Part shown: one piece after another, positions 34,101 through 43,327 of the stretch
Layout: every line of letters starts with the position of its first letter
How positions within the stretch are numbered: position 1 is the first letter of the stretch
Assembly (NCBI GenBank): GCA_019648995.1
Contig: BLXT01008183.1
Coordinates: 550,552 to 597,174, forward strand
Source: Plakobranchus ocellatus
Lineage: Eukaryota; Mollusca; Gastropoda; Plakobranchidae
DNA length: 46,623 nucleotides
Direction: 5' to 3'
Program-made: the position numbers and the translations under genes
The notes under the pieces: generated by a model
The model's input: only the letters and a program-made list of their open reading frames with translations
Told to the model about the DNA's origin: nothing
The model's database searches: none

Positions 34101-37100
34101 TAAAGCTAAATAACAACTGCATATAAAAAATTATGAAATAACTTTGAAAATCTGAAATTCTAAATTGTCTTTCCAATTCATTCCTTATCAAAAACTTGTT
34201 TATGAACTAACTTTGAAAACCTCAAATTGCAAATCATTTTCCAATTAATTCCTTAGTAAGAACTTGTTAAATTTTATGTGGATAATCATGTCTTGCTTTC
34301 ATTGTGGCATTGCCGGAATAATGAACCTCAGTGTGCTGCATCACCAGAAAAAAGGCAATACAGGTGTAATGTTTTGTGTGAGCAATTGCCTTCTAAGCTG
34401 CACTTAGTTTCACTTGATTGCATATCTTTTTATAATTCTATTATTTCATATACCAACCACATGTCTGTCGTATCCAAATGTAGAGCAGTATCGTTCATAA
34501 CCTTTACACTTGCAATATTGTTGCTCATTTGGCTATTGCATATGTGCAATTTAAAGATTTAATTTTCTTCCAAGAATCCTTTGATATCTCATCATGCTTC
34601 TGTGTGCATATATAATCATTTTTGTTTTGTGTGTGTTTGTGTGTTCAGCTGGTGTCCAGCTGGATAGAGCAGATGGAGAAGAACACAGTGGAAGCCATTG
34701 CTGCCTTGTAGCCATTGGTCGCCTTCAAGTAACTAACACACCAAACTGCAGCGACATTGTGGGACCAAACCCTCCTTCTGAATACATATCCAGACACAGC
34801 ATGTGTGGAAAGTTTACTTTTGTTGACCAGAGGTGAGTCTTACAAAACAAAGATAAAATTTTAAGAGGGAGGGTAAAAAATATTTTGCTTTTAAAAATGA
34901 TTTTGGGTTCCTGCCATGTTTTTTAAATGACCTTTTTAAACTGCCAGCAAATTACAGGGAAAAAAAAACAAGACCTTCTGAAGCTTGCCAGTTGATGTTT
35001 ATTAAGTATAAAAAATCAAAACGTAATTGCACATTTTGCTTTTGATTTTAAAATCAGAACATTAATTTATCCAATTGGGTAATATACAAAGTGATTCATT
35101 GAATTTGTACAGAACACTTCATATATTTTGATGAAATAAGAAACACAATGACCATGCCTTAACCCGATCAATCCTGACCAATCACCTTGCTCTGGGCTTC
35201 ACTCCTATGCAGCTCTAACCCACGATTCATGTTTGGATTGAATTTATTGGGTTTAGATATACTTGACTGACAAGGGAATTATGTTCTTTATGCTCCTAAC
35301 TTTTTCAAGTCATTTTGTGGCAATTTTAGGTGCTTTTAAGGGTTTGGGTTTTTTTAAATCCATAAAAATAGCTCAGGACTCATAGAGTAAATATATTTTT
35401 AAAAAATAACACTATATGGCACTAATTAGCTGTAAATGATAAGCTGATGTGACAAGTTTTTTATCTGCAGAGTGACAGCAGTCCTAGGCTATCAACCCCA
35501 AGAGTTGTTGGGGAAGCTAGCGTTTGAATTCTACCATCCTGACGACTTGACTCACATGAAGGAAACATTTGAGCAAGGTAAAGAACAATAAACTTTCTTC
35601 ATAGCTGCCGGAAAATAAATCATTGAAAAATTAAATTTTGTCCAATACATCTTTGTCTCTCAATGTTTGAGCTTTTAAATAGAGAGGATGCAAAGTTTTA
35701 AAAGGTATTTTTCTATATGTGTGATAACCTGAGAATAACCATCTAAACTTGCTAGAACTATTTATGTGCTGGGCCTTTGTAAGGTAATAAATGTAGGTTT
35801 TTACTTTTCAGGTTTTCCCTTTAATGGGGGGTGCAACACTAAGAGGGTAACTTTTTTGTTTGTCAATTTTTGCAAAAAATTAGTGCATGAACAATGAACC
35901 TATGTCATACTTCGAAGAAAAAAAGCGTTATTACGTAAATTTATTTGTCGGTTGCTATGGAAACGGCGGCCATCTTGAAAATCAACATGCTCTTTTAAAA
36001 CCCTAAGGCTCCCTTATTTGTGTACAAAATCACTTCAAACTTTGTATGTAGGTACATAAATACCTCCTCTATAGAACTATCAGGCCAGATTTGAAACATG
36101 TTAAAAAATAAAATAAATATGAATTTTTTTCTTAAGTATTTAATTTTGCCCCTTGAAAAAATCCAAAAAAGGGGAATAACTCTCTTCGTATACAAAAAAT
36201 CAAAAATGTTCTCAGATACTTTTATGTGGAATGACATGACATAAAACCTGTGAAGATTTGAAAGTGATTGCTCAAAAAATAAAAGAGGAGTAGGGAAAAA
36301 ACTGTTGAAAAAGCATATTTTGAGAAAAACACAATTTTCTGAAAAAAAATTAACAGTTTTAGTATGTATCCTGATCTTCCTCGTGCCTTTTTATGATAAA
36401 ATAAACCTAGAAACAATGTTCTCTTTTGTACTGATGGCTCAAGGACATGTTCTAGTTTTATAATACGTTAATATCCCAAAAAGGCTGGTGTGACCGAAAT
36501 TCGGTCATTTTCCCACCAGCACCCCTCCTTAATATTTCATAATTTTAGCCCTTACAAAGATATCAACAGAATTCAAACTTCAGAATGCAAGTAAATGGAT
36601 ATGAAATCCAGGGGAAATAAAAACTCAACAAGCATTTCTAGAGAGTTTTGAAGCATTTTCTTAATTTGTCACACATATTGATTTGTTTGCCTTGTCATCT
36701 CTATACACTGTCATCATGTCAAAGATCCTGTAATGTTACCTCTATTCTCAGTTTGGTTACTTTGCAATTGCAGTGCACAAGCTATTGACCCTTATGAGAA
36801 ATACTTTACATTAATAAACTCAGTATCTCAGGAGATAAAGGTTTTAAATAAAAAAAAAAAAAATCAAAAGTAATGGAAGCCATTGTGAAATTTAAAGAAC
36901 TTTTTATTTGTTTTTGTTTCAGATATAAATTTACAAGGCTTGTTTTCATAGGTTATTTTATTATGCTTTGCTTGTTGTGTAGGCAATCCATCTATTCCTA
37001 GGTGAAACATGACTTTTTTTCTTCAAAACACATTTATTTATTGAGTCTTTCAAAGTTTGAGCACCTAATCCACAGAATTAATCTGACAGTTTCTTTCTAT

Positions 37101-40100
37101 CTCGATACAAGTGTTGAAATTGAAGGGTCAGGTGATGTCAATCATGTACCGGTTCCGAGCATCCAACAGAGAATGGGTTTGGCTACGCACTAGCAGCTTC
37201 AGTTTTCAAAATCCTTACACAGATGAAGTGGAGTACATTGTGTGCACAAACTCGCTCGTGAAGTAAGATAGCTCTGTCCCTGGTCTGTTTTGAATTTGTT
37301 GATGGTCTAAATGTTAATTTCCTGCAGCAGTTAGTGACAGCGCACACTGGGGGCAGCAGTTTGGGCTTCCAACGGTGCAACAACCAACATGTTTGGAAAC
37401 ACTATACTTTTTTTACTAACAGCGCGCACTATGTTGGCTAAGACACCGACACGTGAGATGTTTTGCAGCCAGGGATTACTCAATTGGCTCTGTCGGATAA
37501 GGGAAAGGGGGGTGCCATTACGTGACCACGCATAATCCTACTGACCGTTGCCGTGCGAACCACGAGGCCAGTCTTGTTACGCAAATTATCAGGCTAACTT
37601 GTCGGTGGGTAGCGCACAGTAACTGCGACATCAGTCTGTCAAGTTAGCCATGACATGTCGCGTCGCTTTTAGTGTGGGTCTACGCTTAGTCTCATTATAC
37701 AACTACAACAACTACTATAACCTAATTGGCTATAAGCATTACGATTATGCATCTGTTTGAAAGGAATTTGTTTTTATGAGCAGACAAGCCTATGTTCATG
37801 GAATTTCCAGGCTCTTTTCCAGAACTCTCTTAGTGAAGGGTTTGCATTATGTAATTCTGCATTTTTTTATCATAAAGTTTGGAAATTGTGATTCATTCAA
37901 GAAGTTTCAAGCATTTTACTTTGTTATGTATGGCAATTTTTCTCTTTTTTTTGCTTTCGGTAAAACTGGGTGTAGTTATATCAAAAGCTTATTTTAATTG
38001 TTCAGCTACTTTGAGATTGCCATCGTCTTAACAGGTTTGTTCATCATTGTTATTTGAAATTTCTTTTTTCCCACTGATTATTTATAAAAAATATTCCTTT
38101 TTTAGAGTAGACTACATGCTTATATCATGAAATGTGCTTACCTTTGATGATGCGTTCATGGGAATGACTATTTGCCAACATATTATGTAAACACATTCTG
38201 ACAAGCAGAATTTATAACTGCATGCATTTATGAATTTCAAAATAGATATTTACTTTTGAAATGAATATATTACACCACAATGAAATGTACAAAGTTTTAT
38301 TTTATAGTGAAATTTCTAGGGTTCAATTGACTTTTTGAACAGATTCTGTAACTAAATGAACAAAGTGCTAAATGAAATTCATCACCTTGAAACTTGTATG
38401 ATATAGATTAAAAATAGATATTAGAAATAGAAAAGTGTAAAACCAAATTGAAAAAGATTTTTACTAGCCCAATGCAAAAAAATTTTAAATAATCCTTTTT
38501 TATTTTTCAGAAGTAGGCACACCTTTGTAATTTATTTAGTAAATATTTTAAATTAACTGTATATACTTGCAGAACCTCGCAACAGGGGCAGATAACCCCC
38601 ATTCACAACCAGGCTGAGCAGGCAGCAGACGCAGCCATGACAAGTATGCAGGCTTATCAAGGGAGAGCCATGCAGGCGGATCCAATGGGTCTTGGTAAGA
38701 TTTTAAGTTATACCTAGGATTTTTAGAATTCCTTTTATGAAGTGAAAATTGCTATTTGAGTTTTGCTCCTACACCTGAAAGAACTTAATGCCAAATAAGG
38801 AAATGATTTTGTCAATTAACACTCCAATAATCATTATATGCGAGGTGAACTTTTTGTCCAAGTAGAGAGTCATTGTTGGTAATTATCATCTTGGCAGTAA
38901 AAACATTTAGGTGTTAAAAATGTATCAGTGGTTATTGTAAATTAGGTCCTAGATACATTAGAAGTGAAAAATGCATTTATTGATCACCAACAAGTAGGTA
39001 CTAGGAACATTAAATGTGAAAAAAAAACAAATCATCACAAAGATACTGGGAACATCAGGGGTGAAAAAAGTATTCAGTGGTGCTATCTACAAGGAACTGA
39101 GAATGTAAGAGATAAAAAAAAAAACACATTTAATGGTCAATAAGATACTGAAAACATTAGAGGTGGAAAATCACATAAAGTGATCTTCATCAAAATTTCT
39201 TAAACATCAGATGTGAAAAAAATATTTAATAGGCCAAAGCTTATGACCTCATAGCTAAAAATGCAAAGATCTCCATCTTGGACACATTTATGGATAGATA
39301 CATTTACTGTTGTATAATAGATGCCCCTTTAAAACCTCTTGTTTTGTCTCGCATCCACCAATTTTTTAATGCTCTCACTCAATAGACTATTTTTAAAAAA
39401 ATATTTCACTGAAGTTTGTTTTGCATGGATTTGTGTAAGGTGCAGCAGCTGCCGGGGCAAAGCCAGGATCAGACTACGTATCTGACATGTACCACATGGG
39501 CCAACGCCCTCCCATGCAGCCAGAAGTGTATCCAGGCTACCAGACGGGTGGTCTGAAATACCCTGTGCACCCAGCAGGAGGAACCCCTCCACAGAGTGGG
39601 GCTATGGGCATGAGGAGGAGCCCTGCACAGAACCCTGCCCCTGGCTGGCCACATCAACCAGGGTTTCCAAGGGCAGACGTAAGTTGTCATCGGTTGCTGA
39701 TTTATCTTAGAACTAGTTTTTAAAGAAAAGTTCAGTCTGCCAGATAGTTGGGGTTTTTTTTTGATGCATGGCAAGTCCACAAAAAAGTGATCTCAAGCTT
39801 TCAGCTCTCCATCAGCCAGGGCATTGGTGGCGGAACTCAAACTCGCAACAGAAAGGATCCCTGCAGATCTCAGGACAGGTTTATTACCCAGTGTGCCACC
39901 AACATCTCCTGTCACATAGAGGCAATTGTCTCACTATAAGATCCTTACTGAACTTTAGAGTTGTTAAATTGTGATCTGTGGGATTGTTTTCTCGTAGGAA
40001 AGTGTTCAGAATGATGGTCAAAACAAGGTCCAGAGGGCTTATACTTTAGTAAAAATCTTAATGTGTGCACTTCAGCAACAGAGTAAGCTGTTGAAGGGCT

Positions 40101-41774
40101 CAAACAAAAAAATGAGTTGCAAAGCTTGACATGATTTTTCCTGTCTAAGATCCCCATCAGACTTGTGGCCTGTAAGAATGCTTTCTCAAATATTTCTTTT
40201 GTTTTGGCTTGGAGGGATGCACTTCACATCATCTTTTAAAATAATTTAATTGAGAGTATAATTATAGAGCATCTTCACAAGAGACAATATGGTTGAGAGT
40301 ATAGTTATACTTGACAGTAAATTCTTAACCACTGTCTAGGGTTTAGTCATTTGTTTAATTTGTTTGCTGAAAGCTGTTTGAAGAATTTAGAGCATCCTCA
40401 CAAGAGAGGAGCGTCTCTCATTGGTGCTGGATTTACGAAGCTTGAATATGTATGTTTTTTTTTTTATTTGTGTATTCAATTTCATATCAACATCTATTTG
40501 ATCAGGTTGCAAACGATTACGGAGCAACTGCCGCAGGTCCGAGCCAGTACAATACCATGGGATCGGCCAATAGCACAGCAGGTCAGTTTATTGATTTAGC
40601 ACCACGGTTATTTGAAAAACTGCATAATTTTTGGTCATATTTTAATAGTAGAAGAGAAATACCAATATACTTTTAAAAAATTTTATGAATAAACTTGACT
40701 TACTTATGCCAGATGCCTTGGCCCCTATTTGACAAAAATCTCTCAGCAGTGCTGCATCTTGTTACAACTTGTATTTTTTTAAAGATTCATTCAGATTTGG
40801 TTGTTCGTGTCCAGGAATTAAGCCTTCTATTTTTATTTTGTTGTTGGTTGGTTTAGCAATGGAGGAAGTACTGAGTCGTAACAAGATAAAAGATGAGCTT
40901 AAAAAAAACATGTGTAGCTGAGTAGAAATACACATAGATGTCTTTGGCTAAGAAAATCGAGTGTGGATTCAGAATTATAAGTGGGTTGTTTCAAGAGATA
41001 ATCTTTTCAAAATCATGTGGTGCTGTAGTTGTGAAAAAAATTATTACGCATGATTAAATCCAAAGACATTGACTAGTAGTTAAGCAGAAGACCAAAACAA
41101 GATTGCTTACAAAGTTGAAGAAAATTGATGCCTATGTAAGAAACATTGTGAGAAATATACCCTCACACTCTGGAGGCAATTTTTTTTTTTTGAATATTCA
41201 AAAACTGAAAAAGAACACAGATATTCCTAAATTTCAATTCTTTCTTATTCTATTTTATTTGTTTACAGATTTTTAAATGAAATTCTTTGCTACCACATAA
41301 TCTTTTGGCTGTTTTGAAAAAAATCAGTTCTCCATTTTTGTGGTGTGAAAAAAATATATACTCATTTTGCAATGAATGCATCACACCACAGTCAGAAATA
41401 GTTAGTTTTATTTTAAAGTAATATTTTTAGGAGTATTATGCCAATAGTTCAAAAGTGCAAACCCACTTGTGTGGGCATACAAACATGTTTAAAAAAAGGT
41501 TTGACAAGTCAATCAAAAAGAAGCAAAGATTAGATGATTTGTAAATTTTGGAGTTTATTTTATTTCTCATTTTCTATTCTGTGCGTTTTTAGTCTGGTCT
41601 CAGCAGTGGGCATCAGGAGATGGCACAGCCCAGCAAGCAGCACAACAGCAACAGCAGCAGCAGCAACACCCCCATCAGCAGCAGCAACCAGAGGAGTTCA
41701 GTGATATGTTTGGCATGCTTGGCTCACAAGGCACAGAGTTCAGTGACCTGATGTTTAACAACTTCACAGAGTGA
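28117..41774 (+). CDS. ARNT: aryl hydrocarbon receptor nuclear translocator (ARNT / tango / HIF-1beta), sixteen coding exons
   Basis: All sixteen exons join in phase, giving 622-625 aa depending on the exon 14 acceptor. This is close to fly tango and shorter than vertebrate ARNT. Known role: a class II bHLH-PAS nuclear protein and common partner of HIF-alpha, AhR and SIM-type proteins on HRE/XRE/CME sites. Seen here: an N-terminal basic cluster (KQRKRK); the bHLH with [15 protein letters not shown] (residues 48-62), retaining the H51, E55 and R59 DNA-contact triad, then [20 protein letters not shown]; a PAS-A domain from about 120 ([24 protein letters not shown]) to about 270; a PAS-B domain from about 315 ([38 protein letters not shown]) to about 420; a Gln/Ala/Pro-rich linker; and a C-terminal activation tail ending [10 protein letters not shown]...DLMFNNFTE, like vertebrate ARNT. 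The match covers the whole length, so ARNT rather than BMAL/cycle is secure. Confidence 0.97.
29508..29541 (+). CDS. ARNT: ARNT exon 2 (basic cluster)
   Basis: 34 nt completing Asp12 and encoding [10 protein letters not shown], a likely nuclear-localisation cluster. Acceptor TTTTCAG, donor GA/GTAAGT. Intron 2 (29542-30203) is plain AT-rich DNA. Confidence 0.8.
30204..30278 (+). CDS. ARNT: ARNT exon 3 (acidic linker)
   Basis: 75 nt completing Glu23, then [10 protein letters not shown] to SADKERFA, matching the SADKER(F/L)AR element before the ARNT basic region. The donor is AG/GTAAGT. Intron 3 (30279-30981) holds nothing recognised. Confidence 0.9.
30982..31139 (+). CDS. ARNT: ARNT exon 4 (bHLH)
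   Basis: 158 nt carrying the whole b[17 protein letters not shown] to [10 protein letters not shown]. The donor is G/GTTGGC, a weak GT donor. Intron 4 (31140-31542) has no recognised element. Confidence 0.96.
31543..31622 (+). CDS. ARNT: ARNT exon 5 (bHLH to PAS-A linker), GC donor
   Basis: 80 nt encoding [20 protein letters not shown] to LILE. The exon must end at GAG because the next residues (AADGFLF) start in phase 0 at the following acceptor. The intron therefore begins GCATGT, a GC-AG intron. The nearest GT (31627) would give a frame with an immediate stop. Intron 5 is only 212 nt. Confidence 0.93.
31835..31927 (+). CDS. ARNT: ARNT exon 6 (PAS-A)
   Basis: 93 nt, phase 0 at both ends, encoding [20 protein letters not shown] to PVLNQSQ. 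The donor is CAG/GTATTC. Intron 6 (31928-32550) contains a T-run and no recognised element. Confidence 0.95.
32551..32668 (+). CDS. ARNT: ARNT exon 7 (PAS-A)
   Basis: 118 nt encoding [20 protein letters not shown] to TGRILDLK plus one base. The donor is A/GTGAGA. Intron 7 (32669-33051) is AT-rich with nothing notable. Confidence 0.95.
33052..33081 (+). CDS. ARNT: ARNT exon 8 (30-nt microexon)
   Basis: CT, nine codons, T: completes Thr198 and encodes GTVKKEGHQ, matching the conserved (T)GTVKKEG segment of ARNT PAS-A. Acceptor TTTCAG, donor T/GTAAGT. It is phase 1 at both ends, so skipping would preserve the frame. Confidence 0.9.
33466..33660 (+). CDS. ARNT: ARNT exon 9 (PAS-A)
   Basis: 195 nt: [20 protein letters not shown] to [12 protein letters not shown]. 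The conserved CMGSRR-FICR and CTGYIK-WPP-type stretches anchor it. The donor is TCAG/GTAGCT. Intron 9 (33661-34648) is AT-rich with nothing recognised. Confidence 0.95.
34649..34832 (+). CDS. ARNT: ARNT exon 10 (inter-PAS, start of PAS-B)
   Basis: 184 nt: [33 protein letters not shown], then SEYISRH and FTFVDQ. The donor is AG/GTGAGT. Intron 10 (34833-35470) contains dispersed repeat copy B. Confidence 0.95.
35158..35392. repeat. dispersed repeat, copy B (ARNT intron 10)
   Basis: Same word order as 13690-13935, including CCTGACCAATC, CTCTAACCCACG, TTGGGTTTAG, GGCAATTTTAGGTGCTTTTA and AAAATAGCTCAGGA. Family unknown. Confidence 0.5.
35471..35577 (+). CDS. ARNT: ARNT exon 11 (PAS-B)
   Basis: 107 nt: [20 protein letters not shown] to MKETFEQ plus one base. 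The donor is G/GTAAAG. Intron 11 (35578-37111) contains a candidate TTAA-flanked element (35825-36538). Confidence 0.95.
35825..36538. mobile_element. candidate non-autonomous element with TTAA flanks
   Basis: Bounded by TTAA at 35821-35824 and 36539-36542. The left end reads TGGGGGGTGC; the right end in reverse complement reads GGAGGGGTGC, a short imperfect terminal inverted repeat. Just inside the right end is a 15-nt palindrome GACCGAAATTCGGTC. No transposase frame is present. TTAA duplication is typical of piggyBac and Kolobok groups, but the ends are too short to assign one. Confidence 0.4.
37112..37262 (+). CDS. ARNT: ARNT exon 12 (PAS-B)
   Basis: 151 nt completing Val370, then [38 protein letters not shown] and [10 protein letters not shown]. 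It reads in a different frame from the longer open frame around it and is fixed by homology. The acceptor is ACAAG. The donor is AA/GTAAGA. A MITE-like element begins 77 nt after the donor, inside intron 12. Confidence 0.94.
37339..37686. mobile_element. MITE-like TIR element, copy 2 (ARNT intron 12)
   Basis: Closely matches 24867-25219, especially from GGATAAGGGAAAGGGGGGTG through the right end. The right terminus (GTGTGGGTCTACGCT) is intact. The left terminus has lost about six bases (AGCG directly followed by CACACTGGGGG). Confidence 0.8.
38573..38694 (+). CDS. ARNT: ARNT exon 13 (Gln/Ala linker)
   Basis: 122 nt: [20 protein letters not shown] to [11 protein letters not shown] plus one base. 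The donor is G/GTAAGA. Less conserved than the PAS exons. Supported by phase and canonical splice sites. Intron 13 contains a minisatellite (38900-39232). Confidence 0.88.
38900..39232. repeat. minisatellite of about 50 bp, about seven units (ARNT intron 13)
   Basis: An ACATTAGAAGTGAAAAA-type word recurs near 38903, 38955, 39007, 39052, 39102, 39154 and 39204 (spacing 45-52), with a TACT(A)GGA word before it. The units are diverged. Confidence 0.8.
39446..39678 (+). CDS. ARNT: ARNT exon 14 (Pro/Gly-rich), tandem acceptor
   Basis: Encodes [20 protein letters not shown] to [11 protein letters not shown]. The donor GAC/GTAAGT is phase 0. Three in-frame acceptors lie within 9 nt (AAG ending 39439, CAG ending 39445, CAG ending 39448). 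The first CAG is used here. All three preserve the frame. Intron 14 holds SINE-A copy 3. Confidence 0.88.
39750..39905 (-). mobile_element. tRNA-derived SINE, family A, copy 3 (ARNT intron 14)
   Basis: In reverse complement: GGTGGCACACTGGGTAATAA (A-box region), CCTGAGATCTGCAGGGATCC, a degenerate B box AGTTTGAGTTCC, GCCCTGGC, CTTGAGATCAC and an A-run at the 3' end. Inserted antisense to ARNT. Confidence 0.85.
40506..40581 (+). CDS. ARNT: ARNT exon 15
   Basis: 76 nt: [20 protein letters not shown] to NSTA plus one base. Acceptor GATCAG, donor G/GTCAGT. Low conservation; kept because splice sites and phases join exons 14 and 16. Intron 15 (40582-41592) is AT-rich with nothing recognised. Confidence 0.82.
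41593..41774 (+). CDS. ARNT: ARNT exon 16 (Gln-rich activation tail, stop)
   Basis: 182 nt: completes Val566, then [16 protein letters not shown], a CAG/CAA-encoded Gln tract interrupted by [23 protein letters not shown] and MFNNFTE, stop TGA 41772-41774. The W-QW and F-(E/D)M(L/F)-MLG patterns match the vertebrate ARNT C-terminal activation domain. Confidence 0.95.
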
Positions 41775-42851
41775 GCTCCGGGGCATGTCTTCATAAACAA
41801 CTGAGTGCACTTCAACAAAACACGAAAATGTCATTTTCACGAAAGCTGTAGGAAAAATTTTTGTGACAATTTTCTTTTCAGGAATCCTTTAAAATTCAAG
41901 TGCCCCCTTTGAAAGGACAGAATAGCATTTTCTTACTCTAAGTAGCATCTTTTTGCGATCTTTTTTTTTCTTTCTCTCCAGGCTCATCCTTGAGCAGTTG
42001 TTCTTTTTTTTTAAAAAATGCTGTATGTTTTTCTGAGGGCATGGTTTTGGATTGAAGGAATTTATTTGAAACTTCAGACTAGGAAGCCCTGAATTTTTTG
42101 TAGCTTCATACTTTTAACAGAAAGTATAATCATAGTGTATAACCACTTCTACAGGAAGAAGTGAGGAAAATATATAGAAAAGCTGAAGAGAGAATTTGTA
42201 GAGTCACAAAGTTACCCTCATTATGCCGTAGAAAATTAAAGAACAGTATCACCAATGTTAAGTCTATGGACGATGCTGCTCTTTAATTTGCCACAGCAGT
42301 ATGGCATATTATTTAAACTTCAATTTCACAAAGTTGTAAAGAGTTTTGCGTTCTTTATTGTTATATGAAAACATTGGGCAAATATAGAAGTTACCTCCAT
42401 AATGTCAGGGTATGGTCTTTTCTTTCATCAGCCTGACAAGAAAAGAAAGATGTTTTTTTTTTTCACACTGTTCCTCTTAAAGCAAGAGAAACTTACATTG
42501 ATTATGTCTAAACCAAGATTTTCTGCCATCCTTTTTAATTTATTTGAAGGTATTGGCAAAGAAATTGGAGTTCTGAGCTCCAATATGTGAATTACTTATA
42601 ATTGCCAAGCACCGGCTAAAGGCATATGAGAGAGAAGGCTAGTCAGAGGACTCGATACCTTCTATGTTTGCCATGAGATTGAATTTTTGTTTCTCATTTT
42701 AAGCTGATGAACAGTTTAAATTGCCTTCACATATTATATAAACATTTGAGATGCATATTTTTACATATGGTTATAGTGAAATGTACATGCACTGTAAAAG
42801 TAAGAGTACAGCTCCTTAGCCTTATCTCTATTTCTTAAATGTGCCATTGCC

Positions 42852-42855
<4 letters not shown>

Positions 42856-42891
<36 letters not shown>
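42856..42891. repeat. CT dinucleotide microsatellite
   Basis: Pure CT run of about 36 bp in the probable ARNT 3' UTR. Confidence 0.97.
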
Positions 42892-42894
<3 letters not shown>

Positions 42895-42993
42895 ATTAAT
42901 TATGGCCCAGAAGAATTTTAATCCCATGTCCCACCCCAATTTGTGTAATTTTTTAGGTATAAAGGTTGGTTTTCAAAATTTGACTTGTAGTTT

Positions 42994-43197
42994 GGTTCTT
43001 GTCCTACTCTAGTATTCTTTATTTTTCGGTTCTTGTCTTATTTCACTACTCCTTATTTTTTGTTTCCTGTCTTATTTCATTATTCTTTATTTTTCGGTTC
43101 TTGTCTTATTTCACTATTCCCTATTTTTTGGTTTCTTGTTTTATTTCAATATTCCTTATGTTTTGGTTCCTGTCTTATTCCGATATTCCTTACTCCT
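42994..43197. repeat. 34-bp minisatellite, six units
   Basis: GGTTC(T/C)TGTC begins units at 42994, 43028, 43062, 43096, 43130 and about 43165. The unit reads GGTTCTTGTCTTATTTCACT followed by ATTCCTTATTTTTC. Both open frames across it are repeat artefacts. Confidence 0.92.
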
Positions 43198-43321
43198 ACC
43201 AAACTTTTAATTTATTTTTCTTTTGTTGTAGTCTGTGTCAGTATCTATTTGTTTGAAAGCATTCTCTTTAGTGGGGTTCTTCTTTTTTTTTTTTTAAGGA
43301 AATGGGGAAATTTCAGTTAGT

Positions 43322-43327
43322 AATAAA
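43322..43327 (+). terminator. candidate proximal ARNT polyadenylation signal
   Basis: AATAAA about 1.5 kb after the ARNT stop, with a second hexamer at 43370-43375. Confidence 0.35.

Noticed and set aside
35995..36416. Minus-strand frames of 80 and 64 codons in ARNT intron 11
   Set aside because: Lie inside a candidate non-autonomous element; Phe/Leu-rich with no transposase motif.
37002..37193. 63-codon plus-strand frame overlapping ARNT exon 12
   Set aside because: Out of frame with the homologous PAS-B reading; a shadow of the true exon.
38900..39232. CRISPR-like direct-repeat array
   Set aside because: Units are diverged, spacers are not unique and the genome is eukaryotic; this is a minisatellite.
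42999..43320. Two Phe/Leu/Ser-rich plus-strand frames
   Set aside because: They translate the 34-bp minisatellite and resemble membrane segments only by composition.
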